Below are positions 21,881 to 32,500 of a DNA stretch of 64,000 bases, one piece after another. Below the pieces are notes generated by a model. The model had not been told where the DNA came from and did not search any database. It saw nothing but the letters and a program-made list of their open reading frames with translations. Positions within the stretch are counted from its first letter, which is position 1. Each line of letters starts with the position of its first letter. This DNA comes from Sthenelais limicola (taxonomy: Eukaryota > Annelida > Polychaeta > Phyllodocida > Sigalionidae): positions 56,006,986 to 56,070,985 of the forward strand of contig OW804097.1 of NCBI GenBank assembly GCA_942159475.1, read 5' to 3'. A program made the translations under genes and the position numbers.

Positions 21881-22088
21881 GGGTTGAGAATCAAATCCGC
21901 TTGCGGTTTCCTCATGTTTTAAAAATAGTTTAGCCGCACGGCAAGCCGCCTAGCGGGTTGCCGCGCGGTAAAAATCCTCGCGGTAAATCCTCGCGGTAAA
22001 AATCCTCGCAACCCGCTAGGCGGCTTGCCGCGCGGCTAAACTATTTTTAAAACATGAGGAAACCGCGAGCGGATTTGATTCTCAACCC
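21881..22088. repeat. Long hairpin: 80-bp inverted repeat with a 48-bp repetitive loop
   Basis: The left arm 21881-21960 (GGGTTGAGAATCAAATCCGC to CTAGCGGGTTG) and the right arm 22009-22088 are reverse complements over 80 bp with about two mismatches. The loop 21961-22008 is made of three CCTCGCGGTAAA units. No coding frame. It is surrounded by more CCGCGCGG-rich sequence. It looks like a fold-back element or the product of repeat inversion. Confidence 0.93.
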
Positions 22089-22214
22089 AGAGACCATTGG
22101 CTACCGCGCGGCAAGAGAAAAAAAATTGAGCAGTGAGCGATTCGTTTTACCGCGCGGCAACGACCCGCGCGGGTAGCCGCGCCCATGGAAAGGGCTCAAT
22201 AGAAATGCATGTGA

Positions 22215-22351
22215 GCGATTATTTGCCGCGTGCCGCGTGCCGCACGCCGCCCGCGGCATGAAAAACCGCGTCAATGGAAAGGCAGCCTTATTTGCCGCGT
22301 GCCGCGCGCTGCGCGCGGCATGAAAAACCGCGTCAATGGAAAGGCAGCCTT
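22215..22351. repeat. CCGCG-rich tandem duplication
   Basis: Two units of about 65 bp, each starting TTATTTGCCGCGTGCCGCG and ending CGCGTCAATGGAAAGGCAGC. Related CCGCGCGGCAA and CAATGGAAAGG words lie upstream at 22100-22200. Non-coding. Confidence 0.85.
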
Positions 22352-22384
22352 ATCTAGATACAAATGTTGACGGAATTAAATATG

Positions 22385-22498
22385 TAGGGGTAGAAAAGCG
22401 TGCTCTTTCATAATTTCAACAGCCTGACAATGCATTTCGAGTAGAAATAGTGTTTTTTATTATTTCGCGGGAGCGTAATTTCTCCGCGATGTGCCTGC
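22385..22498. repeat. Dispersed repeat, copy 1 (pairs with 28830-28950)
   Basis: GGGTAGAAAAG, then TTTCGAGTAGAAATAG, then GCGGGAGCGTAA and CCGCG in the same order and orientation as at 28830-28950. The gypsy element at 22499 inserted in its right edge; the last five bases CCTGC are the target duplication. Confidence 0.65.
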
Positions 22499-22632
22499 TG
22501 TTATGTTCTAGGCCTTATATTAAATGTATCAAGTCGGACACGAGTTTGCGTGCATGGATGCGTTGGGCGGAAGTCAACTTTATTTCCGGTTACCATTGGT
22601 AAAACATCAAGCGTTGTAACGGGTATATAACA
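22499..22632 (-). repeat. 3' LTR of the Mag/SURL-like element
   Basis: 134 bp, TG...CA ends, about 98% like 28389-28522 (GAGTTTGCG versus GAGATTGCG; AACGGG versus AACAGG). The polypurine tract lies directly next to it at 22633-22645. Confidence 0.95.
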
Positions 22633-22902
22633 TCTCCCTTTCTTTGAATAAAAAATAATTTGTTTCTTTGGTAATCAGCATCAGATATTCATCTCTAGTA
22701 ACATCATGCATCAGCCTTTCTTTTTTAAAAAAAAAAATAATATTTTCTATTTGAAGTATAAACTTTCAACTCTGTTAACAATAACACAAACTTCTTTTTT
22801 AGCATATCTAACATCATGTCATAACTCTGGTTAAGCCATATCATGAGATCATAATATAAATCAGATAGGAATACAGATCAGATATAGCACCTAGAAAAAA
22901 AA

Positions 22903-23364
22903 TTAGTTGTTCATCAATGACATCAGATTGCACACTTGTGACTTAGATCTATTCGATTTCATGGCACATATATAGTCATCATATTTTGCTGGACGGTTTG
23001 AGACCCTGCCTGACTTAGTGACATATGGACCTTGCACTTGTGGCGCATTCTGAGTGGGTCCAGGAATTTGTGGACTAGAGTACGGCTGTACTGGAGACTG
23101 AGGTGGGGTATGGAATTTGGATGGAGCCATGGGAGGAGATTTGGGGGGAGACATGGGAGGTTTCTGGGTTATGGGACTGGGCCTGACAGTACCTGGCGCT
23201 TGCCTTTGAGGTGGTATTGCCTCAGTCGCCCGTCCTTGGTCCTCTTCATTCTGACAGTCTGTCTCGACTGGTATTCGCCTGTAAATGTTTTCCTCCTTAG
23301 TCCTCAGAATACCCTGTCTGTTCCTTCTCCAGACTCTACCTGATGGAGTGATATATGTTGTAGC
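22903..23364 (-). pseudogene. Integrase C-terminal tail of the Mag/SURL-like element
   Basis: The minus frame 23154-22903 reads a Pro-rich stretch (SPPKSPPMAPSKF) then YVTKSGRVSNRPAKYDDYI, the usual end of Mag/SURL-type integrases. It is out of frame with the integrase core that ends near 23380, so a shift lies between them (the 23155-23364 link is Pro/Arg-rich). Confidence 0.7.
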
Positions 23365-24573
23365 CTATGATCTTGGCTGTTTTTCAGGACTCAGTAGTTG
23401 AGCTGGAATCCACCTCTTTCCTGCGCGCACTCTTACTGTGTCACCTGGTCTGAGCTCTGGAAGTGGTCTTGTACCTCTGTCATAATACCTTTTTGCGGTA
23501 TCTCTTCTTATTCCCAATTGTTGCTTGACCGCACTGCTCTGGATTGTGTTGGGCTGTAGCAGTCTTTTGCTGGTTGGTATTTTTGTTTGTGTACGTCTTC
23601 CAAACAGTCTCTGTGTTGATGCTCCTATGTCCTGTTCTCTTGGTGTATTTCGTAGGTTGAGTAACGCGAGATACATTTTCATCTTGTCACCTTCGCTCTT
23701 CTCGACTAGGTGTCGAACTGTTCTGTTTGCCCGTTCTACCATCCCGTTGGCTCTGTGGTGTTCTGGGCTTGTTGTTACATGCTCAAACGACCATTCCATG
23801 GCAAACTGCTTAAATCTTTGACTTCCAAACTGGGGTCCATTGTCGGTGAGAAGTTTATCCGGGATTCCATGAACGGCAAAGATTCTACCTAGTTTTTCGA
23901 TGGTTGTGGTACTTTTAGTGTCCACCGGTAGTTCTTCAACTTCTATAAAGTCAGAGTAGTAGTCTATGATGACCAAATACTTCATGCCATCACATTCCAG
24001 CAGGTCTGCTGCGAGTAATTCCCATGGGCCATTTGGCACTTGGCTTGGCTTCAAGGGTTCTCTGGCTTGCTGTGCCCGATGCGTCTGATACAGACATTTT
24101 GCAACGGTATCTTCTATTTGACTGTTCATACCAGGCCAGTATAGGAGATCGCGAGCTAGCTGTTTGCATTTCACCATCCCCAGGTGACTCGCGTGTATGA
24201 TCTTTAGCATGTTGCTTCTCATACTTCTTGGCACAACGACTCGATCACCTTTGAATACTATGTCTTCTAACACTGCAAGCTCATCTCGTGAGTCGAAATA
24301 TGGTCTGGCTTCTGGAGATACCTTATTCCTGGCTTCTGGCCATCCTTGTTGTATAGTCTTTTTTAGTCCTTCTAGTTCTGAATCCTGTTTTGTCTCTTTT
24401 ATCAGTTCTGCCCATCTTGCTTCGCTGAAAGCTGCAGAACTTCGAACTTCTATGGCATGGACATCTGCAAAGTTCATGTCTTTCATCAAGATGTTGTATT
24501 GTTCTGGAAGGTATGCTCGACGGCCGGCATCCAATCGCCTATGTTTACATAGCGTAGCTATTACATAGAACAT
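23365..24573 (-). CDS. Integrase core of the Mag/SURL-like element
   Basis: Minus frame of 402 codons; the true pol part starts near RAYLPEQYNIL (about 24525). HHCC-type zinc region: IIHASHLGMVKCKQLARDL, then YWPGMNSQIEDTVAKC; the second Cys of the CxxC pair is not evident (CLYQTH). The DDE core is complete: LLAADLLEC (Asp), LLTDNGPQFG (Asp) and HRANGMVERANRT (Glu). It ends in the DNA-binding tail (LRPGDTVRVR, WIPAQLLSP). It would insert element cDNA into chromosomes. Upstream the frame is separated from RNase H by foreign DNA at about 24525-24985. Confidence 0.9.
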   Translation of the reverse strand: MFYVIATLCKHRRLDAGRRAYLPEQYNILMKDMNFADVHAIEVRSSAAFSEARWAELIKETKQDSELEGLKKTIQQGWPEARNKVSPEARPYFDSRDELAVLEDIVFKGDRVVVPRSMRSNMLKIIHASHLGMVKCKQLARDLLYWPGMNSQIEDTVAKCLYQTHRAQQAREPLKPSQVPNGPWELLAADLLECDGMKYLVIIDYYSDFIEVEELPVDTKSTTTIEKLGRIFAVHGIPDKLLTDNGPQFGSQRFKQFAMEWSFEHVTTSPEHHRANGMVERANRTVRHLVEKSEGDKMKMYLALLNLRNTPREQDIGASTQRLFGRRTQTKIPTSKRLLQPNTIQSSAVKQQLGIRRDTAKRYYDRGTRPLPELRPGDTVRVRAGKRWIPAQLLSPEKQPRS

Positions 24574-24985
24574 TTCGAATGATGCCCGTAAATCGGGTCT
24601 CTCGTATAATACTAGGGCCCGTCAAGGGGATATGTGTTTTCCTATGTACTTTCCCCGTAAAACTATGCTATTATCACTCTCTATCGATATCAGTGATACC
24701 ACTCTACAACTTGGACCGAAGGAATTGTTTCATACAGCCATATTTAAAAAAGAAACAAAAAATATGGTTACCTATTTACATACCCTTTTCTACGGGACTC
24801 TCGAACAGTGCCGATTAACTACCTATCAACACTCTACCCTACCCGTGGAGTTGGTCAGTGCGCTGAGCCTGACCAACGCTTGTCAACACAACAATCCATA
24901 GCTTTGTGCGGGAGGGGGTGTGGGGGGTGGGGAGGAATAGATCCTGACCACAATAATCTTACTAAACTAACCAGCCAATATCTTT
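24525..24985. other. Unidentified insertion between RNase H and integrase
   Basis: The RNase H reading ends in HYQF-IVGKSGKDI and should run straight into LSRAYLPEQ. About 460 bp of unrelated sequence separates them. No TG...CA ends, inverted repeats or coding similarity were found. Open frames here (up to 89 codons) resemble nothing I know. Confidence 0.5.
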
Positions 24986-25330
24986 CCCTGACTTTCCCAC
25001 TATCTTGAACTGGTAGTGCTGCAACGTCATTCGCATTTTCTGTAGACGTAATGGAACGAGATGAAGTGGCTTCTCCAGGATTCTCACTAGTGGCAAATGG
25101 TCTGTCTCTACCGTGATGTCATTTCTTCCATAGACATAGGAATGGAACTTTTTAAATGAGAAAACTATAGCAAGTAGTTCCTTTTCTATTTGAGCATAAG
25201 CGTATTCCGCTAACGTGAGGGATTTCGAGGCATATATACTGGGCGTCCGTCTTGCATCAGGACAGATCCTATGCCGCTCTGTGATGCGTCACATGAGATT
25301 GTGATTGGCTCCGAAATGCTATAGTATTTC
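24986..25330 (-). pseudogene. RNase H domain of the Mag/SURL-like element
   Basis: Minus translation in pieces: PITISCDASQSGIGSVLMQDGRP (first Asp), then TLAEYAYAQIEKELLAIVF (Glu), then DITVETDHLPLVRIL (Asp), then MRMTLQHYQF. A stop and a one-base shift lie near 25230. It degrades the RNA strand during cDNA synthesis in intact relatives. Confidence 0.78.
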
Positions 25331-26025
25331 AATCTGTCATCATCTTCTTGAGTTTACTAACCGCTTCCCTATGCGTCTCATCAAAGTGAAACTTGAAGTC
25401 TTCGTGTGCTGCTTCTTTTATTAATTCTCTTAGCGGCTCTGTCACTTGTGACAGGTTTGGTAGGAATTTACATGTATACGTCACCATTCCCAATAAAGTC
25501 TGAACGTTGGCTATCGATGATGGTTCCGGCATCTCTAGGACTGCTGTATCTTGTCCTCGCCTATCTTCACACCATCAGCTGTCAGTCTATGACCAATGTA
25601 TTCAACCTCTTTAGCGCACAACTTGGTTTTCTTCGGATTCAGTTTCAAGTTCTTCTCCTGACATCTACGCAGGACCATTTCAAGCCGTTTGTTGTGAAGT
25701 TCCATTGTTGGCGCATGGATTAGGATGTCATCCATGATTACCTCTACTCCCTCTATCCCCTCCAGGAGCTCTGTCATAGCCCTCTGGTATATCTCAGGTG
25801 CTGCAGATATTCCCATTGGTAGCCGTAGGTACTTGTAGTGTCCAAACGGAGTGTTAAATGTTGTCAACTGCTGTGACTCTTCCGTGAGCTCGACTTGAAA
25901 ATACCCCATATTTGCATCCAGCACGTGAAATATTTAGATTTATCAGTCCTAGTAGTGACCTCTTCGATAGTAGACATGGGGTGGTACTCTCTGAGCAGCT
26001 CTCTATTCAGATCCTGAGGATCGAT
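25329..26025 (-). pseudogene. Reverse transcriptase of the Mag/SURL-like element, palm and thumb
   Basis: From the minus strand, about 26025-25925 reads IDPQDLNRELLREYHPM and TDKSKYF. After a shift 25924-25535 reads LDANMGYFQVELT (motif A), FNTPFGHYKYLRLPMGISAAPE (quoted in parts: FNTPFGHYKY, LRLPMGISAAPE), then VIMDDILIH (motif C, MDD) and LNPKKTKLC. Another shift leads to 25532-25329 with TLLGMVTYTCKFLPNLS. The fingers lie on the far side of an insertion at about 26664-26900. Confidence 0.88.
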
Positions 26026-26664
26026 TGTGATCATTATGTCATACTCATAAATATATGATCTAATGCGTTTCTATGATTATATAAGGTTACATAACATGAC
26101 GTAAGGTATTATTAAATATGAATTTATTATATAGAAATATTGTGAATATATTATATATCGAATATCACGAATATTCAGGCTGAGTAATAACCGTTACAGG
26201 TTCATATACCAGACGTCACAATTACCTAATCCTTACATGTATCCAGGTGTGTCTACATATATTATCTTATTAGATTAACATTAAAGCTAGAACAGCTGGC
26301 AAGGCTTAATGAGCTAGCCAAGCTGTCTACTGATTACAATCGCATTAATTAGAGGTTGGTCATGTGACCACCACACCGGCTCACCCCTACCTGTGACCAC
26401 GTGACCGGCATTGATTGGCTATGCATAAATTATACCCATTTGTATTAATTACTCTTATTGGTTAATGTATTCTCCCCTTCTCATTGGTCATTCATATAGA
26501 CACATCTGGAATTGTTCTTATATAAGCCCATGTTCAGAAATAAATGATTACTTCTCAGATTACTCTGAAACATTACACAACGCTTCCAGCTTCTTATTAT
26601 TCATATCGGTAACCAGCCGATATGCTATAGCTCTACCATATACGCCGAGAATCGAGTATATTAC
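26026..26664 (+). mobile_element. Candidate solo LTR inserted in the RT of the Mag/SURL-like element
   Basis: RT codons stop at KKTNGPKKDV (minus, about 26665) and resume at IDPQDLN (about 26025). The intervening ~640 bp starts TGTGATCATT and ends ATTACTTACA on the plus strand. It carries a TATA box (TATATAAG at about 26519) and AATAAA about 20 bp further on, the usual order in an LTR. No exact target duplication is visible, so the ends could be off by some bases. Confidence 0.5.
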
Positions 26665-27400
26665 TTACATCCTTCTTGGGTCCGTTAGTTTTCTTGCTAA
26701 CAACATGGAGCGCGCTGCACCACTGACTCGGCTCACCTACCAGGACTTTCTTGATGGTGTTCATTGTCTCTAACTGCTCTAGCTTCTGTCTCGCAGGCTC
26801 GCGCAGGGCTGCGGGGATTGGGCGGGGAGGATGGGCAACGGGTTTGAGGGTCAATGTGGAGGGCGTATTTACCAGGGATTTTCCCAACACCTTGAAATAC
26901 ACTATGATATTTCTCCTGAATTTCTTTTGCTTTGTTTATTTCCCTGACCTCTCCCTCTGTATGATATATTCTTTTGACCAACCCCAACCTTGTACTATCA
27001 CCATCAGACAAGAGATTTGGTATATTCTGATCAACAATTTCACACTTGATTACATAATCTTTGTCTTTGTATGTTATCGGTAACTCTACTATACCAAGGG
27101 TGTACCCATTTCCAAACAAACCATTGACAAATGTTGTACTTTTCTGCAACCTTGGTTTCTTTGGCATATCATCGTACGACCTCTTTGACAGGATTGAACT
27201 TTCTGCACCTGTATCAATCTTGAAAGAAATACAATGGTTCCAATATGTGTGTAAATCCACATGCCACATGTTCTTCGTCATAGAATATACATTGCTATTA
27301 ACTGTATTGACATATACATTCAATGCACTCATTTCATCATTAACCCTAGTATCATCTAGAGAATCATCATACCCATATATATGCATCATTGAAATCATAC
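26665..27400 (-). pseudogene. Protease and RT fingers of the Mag/SURL-like element
   Basis: The minus frame 27767-26733 becomes pol-specific near 27400. It carries the aspartic protease signature FKIDTGAESSIL (Asp codon near 27215), then ELPITYKDKDYVIKCEIVD. Near 26860 the frame shifts to that of 26902-26633: IDPQTRCPSSPP on one side and PVAHPPRPIPAALREPARQK, VLVGEPSQWCSALHVVSKK on the other. That is the RT N-terminal region, broken by the insertion at 26664. The part of the long frame above 27400 only overlaps gag. Confidence 0.85.
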
Positions 27401-28311
27401 TCATATTGACCACTGGCACAATGCACTTGTTTTGTAGGACAGCATTTAGCATAATGATTAAGTTGTTTGCATTTATTACAGATTCTACCATACGCTGGGC
27501 ATTGTCTATAACCATGAGTTCTTCCACAGTTGGAACATAGAAAGTTCTGGTCTGCTTGTGCACGACCACCTCGACCTTGATTCTGATAATGGCTGCCCTG
27601 TTGTCTTGAACCACTCTCTGTGTGTCCTCGTCCTCGGGTGCCACCTCTGTTTCCATGGGCTTGACCACGGCCATGGCCACGGCCACGACCACGAGCTCTG
27701 GTGTGTCCATAGGCAACCTGGGTTTCATTAGTACCTGTGAGCTTCTTTGTCTGTTGGATCTGTTCATAGAGATTGCACCTGTTTAACAGTTTCTCTAAAT
27801 CATAATCATCTTCCCAAAGTTTCTCTTTTAACTTGGGGTCTAGAACACCATTCGAAATCTGCACACATACTTGAGTCTCTTCAACTGCTCCAAACTCACA
27901 CTGTGTTGCTAACTCTCTTACTGCTGCAATATATTCTGCTACTGCCTCATTGGGCTTCGGGAGCCTTTGGTGAAATCTCGTGATGTAGCTTTTCATGAGT
28001 TTCTTTGGTTCAAAATGATTGTCAAACTTTCCTAGTACTACAGTCAGATCCTTCTTCTCTGCATTAGTGGCAAAAGTAAACTTATTAAATACCTTTGTCC
28101 ATTGTGGCCCTAGGCTGCAAAGTAACATTGCAACTTTCACCTCTCCGCCCACTTCACTCTTCTCTGCTGCAAACAAGTATAACTTGAACTGCTGCTTCCA
28201 CTCAGTCCACAACTGAGCTATATTCTCATCACTGGTGGGACAGAACTTGGCAGGAGGCTTAAAGAATCCATGATCCAAATGTCTCAAACTCACGTTTTTT
28301 CTGTGATCCAA
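27367..28311 (-). CDS. Gag of the Mag/SURL-like element
   Basis: Intact minus frame of 314 codons starting MDHRKNVSLRHLDHGF, 77 bp inside the 5' LTR. Capsid-like region with LWTEWKQQFKLYLFA, then HFEPKKLMKSYITRFHQR and CVQISNGVLDPKLKEKLW. Next comes an Arg/Gly-rich basic stretch (RARGRGRGHGRG, about residues 205-250) and two zinc knuckles (CSNCGRTHGYRQCPAYG and CNKCKQLNHYAKCC). It would package element RNA into particles. No internal stop, unlike pol. Confidence 0.93.
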   Translation of the reverse strand: MDHRKNVSLRHLDHGFFKPPAKFCPTSDENIAQLWTEWKQQFKLYLFAAEKSEVGGEVKVAMLLCSLGPQWTKVFNKFTFATNAEKKDLTVVLGKFDNHFEPKKLMKSYITRFHQRLPKPNEAVAEYIAAVRELATQCEFGAVEETQVCVQISNGVLDPKLKEKLWEDDYDLEKLLNRCNLYEQIQQTKKLTGTNETQVAYGHTRARGRGRGHGRGQAHGNRGGTRGRGHTESGSRQQGSHYQNQGRGGRAQADQNFLCSNCGRTHGYRQCPAYGRICNKCKQLNHYAKCCPTKQVHCASGQYEYDFNDAYIWV

Positions 28312-28388
28312 CGTCTAGGCTTTGTCCTCTGGGTTCTCTGTGATAATTACTCTCTAATCACAGCTAATTTACCTCTAATCTGACACCA

Positions 28389-28522
28389 TGTTATGTTCTA
28401 GGCCTTATATTAAATGTATCAAGTCGGACACGAGATTGCGTGCATGGATGCGTTGGGCGGAAGTCAACTTTATTTCCGGTTACCATTGGTAAAACATCAA
28501 GCGTTGTAACAGGTATATAACA
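28389..28522 (-). repeat. 5' LTR of the Mag/SURL-like element
   Basis: 134-bp partner of 22499-22632. On the minus strand it is followed by TGGTGTCAGA at 28390-28381, the tRNA-Leu-type primer-binding site, and 5'-flanked by the target duplication CCTGC at 28523-28527. Confidence 0.95.
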
Positions 28523-28829
28523 CCTGCCACAGCGCAATAGGATTGGTAGGCCTATACTTTCCCTATAAACTTCTTTCCTTCCCATGTTCCTTATGTTTCC
28601 ACCAATCCTGATGAAAATAAAGAATATGGAAGGAAGGGCTTGCCTTTCCTAGTTTATTTTGATGCATTACTAGTGCAAATAGCGTTTTTCACCACATTTC
28701 TGCTGATCAGTTCAGTCAAGATAGTCCTAGGCTCTGGCCTGGGAGGTCGTTGGGAAGGCTATTTAAAATAACAGTACAGTTTCTGTCCTACCTTCTTCAT
28801 TTAATGACCAAATTTGGTAAGACTACCTA

Positions 28830-28950
28830 TTTTGGGGTAGAAAAGTATGCATGTTCTGAATTTCATGTTTTTGGCAATTTATTTCGAGTAGAAATAGCGA
28901 TTTTTATCAATATGCGGGAGCGTAAAATCACCGCGGTGTGTACGCAAGTG
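28830..28950. repeat. Dispersed repeat, copy 2 (pairs with 22385-22498)
   Basis: GGGGTAGAAAAG, ATTTCGAGTAGAAATAGCG, GCGGGAGCGTAAAATCACC in the same order as copy 1. 28528-28829 has no recognisable feature. Confidence 0.65.
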
Positions 28951-29077
28951 CGTGGGAAATTCAGGTGGAAACAGGCGGAGTCGTGTTTCCCTTATAAGGG
29001 GGCAACGCGGACGCGCAAAGAACAGGCGGCAAAAACTGGAACCTATATAAAAAATATGAAAATGAAATATATCTATA

Positions 29078-29500
29078 TGTGATATGTTAATATCATAATA
29101 ATGATAATTATATCAAACTATTAATGTGTAATAATAATACGCATTAATATTGCTAGATATCCAAATAAAATAGGATATGATTATGTAATATTAACTAAAC
29201 TAGTGTCATATCATATTACGTAACAATGACTTAATAGTGATTAACCACAGTATAATTAATGAGCTAATTAGCTATGATCTATAATAATATTAATTACCCC
29301 CCATACAAATAATTAATTGCAGTAGAATGCAAGTATACTGGAGAGGATCGGGTAACAACAGAGGACATACATGTAAGGATAAAAGGTTAACCAATGAGTG
29401 AGGGAAATGTATAATAGCACTCATGTGGATCCAATGGATCGGTTGTCAACAATAAAGTCTTCAGTCGGATCTCGTGATTCAAAGCAGTTAAGATATAACA
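29078..29500 (+). mobile_element. Possible solo LTR
   Basis: AT-rich 423 bp starting TGTGATATGTT and ending AGATATAACA, with AATAAA at 29452-29457 followed by TCTTCAGTCGG. The TG...CA ends and late poly(A) signal resemble the candidate at 26026-26664. Flanks CTATA and CTAAT do not match exactly, so the call is weak. Confidence 0.33.
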
Positions 29501-29510
29501 CTAATCCTGT

Positions 29511-32500
29511 GTTTCTATCCATATGTACATTAGTAGAGTCAATCTAAGCTCAAAAATAGGCCTACCCCAAAAAAATTGCAACAAAACGTTTTATGATTGT
29601 TCCTTGTACTTCAAAATGTGCTGAACAACATATCAAAAGTAGAAGAAAATCGGTCCACGGGAAAATACAAAAAAAACGCAAAAACAAAATGGCCACCACT
29701 TCCAATTTTAGTCACCATAATTCAGGGTAAAATCAACATAGAATATCATATCTCAGCTCCTAATCATACTATAACCATGTGTAATACCTGTTTTTGTATG
29801 TTTTATGGGGTGAGGAATCTATTTCTGCAATAATTATTCTGTTAGAAGGTCATATTCAATGTTAAAATCCAATATGGCCGCCAAACGGAAACATAATTTT
29901 TTTATCTCAACAGCTATTGGCGAATATTATATCTCAGCAGCTACAACACCATATAATATAATTTTTCTTAGTTTTTAATGTATGAGGATATCATTTCTGA
30001 ATGATCTTTCTGTTTCAAGGTCATTTCTAGGTCTAAATCCAATATGGCTGCCACCTCAAAACAAAAATGTCATATCTCAGCTGCAATTAGCCCAAGATAG
30101 ATGTGTAATACTATTTTCGTTGGGTTTTAAGGTACAGAGAATCCATTTCTGAAGCTATTTTCAAGATCAAAACATATTTCATGAATTTAGGCCTTTATTT
30201 TAAATGAAGATTATATTACTCAAACCTAAAATGTGTAAAATCATATAATTTCTTTAATTATAATGACCTGACATTGCACACAAACAAGTTTGTGTTGTTT
30301 TTTTAATTCTCTTGATCTCACACTCAATATAGCAACATATACAAATATAAAGCCAGACATTATTAAGAGACATATTGCATTATAGGTTTCTATTAAAAAA
30401 AATGAGCAGTCTTTAAAAAATAACTTCAGCAATTAAAAATATTTATGAAAAAACACTTAAACTTAGCTGAAATGATGGACTTATCCGTGTCTGTGCACTA
30501 TGCATTTCCTGCTATCTATCAATAAATTACACCATTGGAGAGAGAAAGTCCTGGGCTTTAATTACATATCAAATTTGTCAGATGATTAATAGAATGCCAA
30601 TCAAATTAGTGGTAATGAGAAAACACAAATTTGAAGGCCAGTTGACAAATCTTCAATACAGTTTCTCCCAATGATTGACATGAATCCTGGGGATAAAAGC
30701 TGTATCTTTTCCACCCTAGATTACCTAAGCAAACTTGCATTAAAACACAACATGCCAGCTATTATTACTTTTGACCATCCACTGTTTTAGAAGGCTTCTA
30801 AGATAGCAAATGCTGTTCCAGATGACAGCCTTTTCACGAGTGTAGTGGACTGAAGGACATTTTGGAGTGTATGGTGGAAATGCTGTTGTACACATGATGG
30901 GTGGGAAGGCAGTACAACAAGCCTTTTGTGGACACCTGCTGGTGGATCAGTGCCTTACCCACCAGATTGTTTCTAGAATCATGGAAGATGATCTGGTATT
31001 TCAAGACCAAGTGCTTGAACTTGAGGGAGTCTACACACTGATAGAGACTGGCGTAAGTAATTTGGAGTCTTCTTTGAAACCAGTACTCCCAGCATTGACA
31101 AAACTGTTACCCTCAAAAAGACGGAAGTGGTAGCAGTGGTTCAGTACCATCACAGTTTGCTTGCCAATATTTGTGGCTTCTGACATCCAAATTATTCTAA
31201 GTCAGCTTGTCTGTATCTCCAGGAGATGCATGCATTAGAGAGTGACAACCCTGAGGTGTATCAGAAGTTTCAGTCTGGCTCTCATGTGATAAGATGCAGC
31301 AGCCAATTCTTGGCTGGCCTAGGCTCTGATCTGGTGATAGAGCAGACATTAATGTGCTCACTAAAAAGCCATGGAAGGGGGCCTAACACAGGGTAGTGGA
31401 ATGACAGAGCACCAGAGAGCAGTTCGGACTATGTCTTCCACTTTGTCATCCTCTTACAACATTGCCATGCAAGATCTGACCATGATAAGCTACACAGCAT
31501 GTGAACAACATAAGGAACTATCCACCACAAGAATGAGTAGAGATGAGGCTGACCTGGAAAAACATTCAGAACAACTGAATACTTTCACACCATTTGGGGA
31601 TGACAAATCATTACACAATATTATCACAGGAGTTGCAAATGAGGAGGTCAATGTAGATGATCTGTTTGCAATAGGAAGTGAGATAGTGGTAAAACTTATG
31701 GACACTCTGTTTTCTCGTATTCACACAAGAGAAATTCCAAGGTAAAGACACTGGCATCCAGCAGGGCAGTCAAAGTTGCTGAGGACCATACCATAGATCC
31801 AATATTGTTATTTCAGAGATTTCTAGTTGTGTCACAGACATGTGAAGTGATGAATCTATATCAAATGTCTTTGTTTGAAGCAAAAAACATCTTGCACCAG
31901 TCAGATAAAGCACAGCTGGCAAAGGCAATAAAGAACTTTGCCACCTCCAAGTCAGACAATGCTATGCCACAGACAGTCCCAGTGACTGATCACTATGTTT
32001 TGGATGGGGGGTTCACTTCTTCACCAATTAAAGTGGACAGAGGGGTGCACCTACAGTTCAATTGCAGATGAATATGCCTCATTCACTGTCCAACACTATG
32101 CCAGAGCCACTGTAGTTTTTTATGGCTATGGCCCATGCATAAATGACTGTACACATCAGCTTGGGGTTGGCAATTGGAATGCCAACAAGGTGAACATAAC
32201 CCATAACAGGAACAACAAAGTTTGTTGGGAAAAAGGAAGTCTTTCTATCAAATGAGGAAAACAAGCAGGCAATGATCCAGCTCATCATAGAACGTTTGCA
32301 AAACTGCAAAGTGATTCAGCAGAAGGAGATGCAGATGTTACCATCCACCACCCTCATTGGAGAAGACACAGATCTTCTTGTATGCTTGCTCTATCAAGTA
32401 ACTGTAAGAAACTGCACTGAACTTTATTTTTGCTCAGACAAGGTAAAACATCTGCCTATAATATCAAAGTTCTAAAGCAGATTCTTGGTGAGGAAGCCTA

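Larger units (their letters stand above)
22499..28522 (-). mobile_element. Complete Ty3/gypsy retrotransposon, Mag/SURL-like, minus strand, coding parts decayed
   Basis: Two 134-bp LTRs (22499-22632 and 28389-28522) differ at only about two positions and start TGTTATGTTC and end TATATAACA. CCTGC flanks both sides (22494-22498 and 28523-28527), a perfect 5-bp target duplication. Read on the minus strand, the base after the 5' LTR starts a primer-binding site TGGTGTCAGA, complementary to the 3' end of tRNA-Leu (as known for SURL/Mag elements). A purine tract AAAGAAAGGGAGA (22645-22633) precedes the 3' LTR. Order: gag, protease, RT, RNase H, integrase. Interruptions at about 24525-24985 and 26026-26664 plus frameshifts make it non-autonomous although the LTRs are young. 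Confidence 0.95.

Noticed and set aside
24579..25008. Plus-strand frames in the gap between RNase H and integrase
   Set aside because: No recognisable protein features; kept only as an unidentified insertion.
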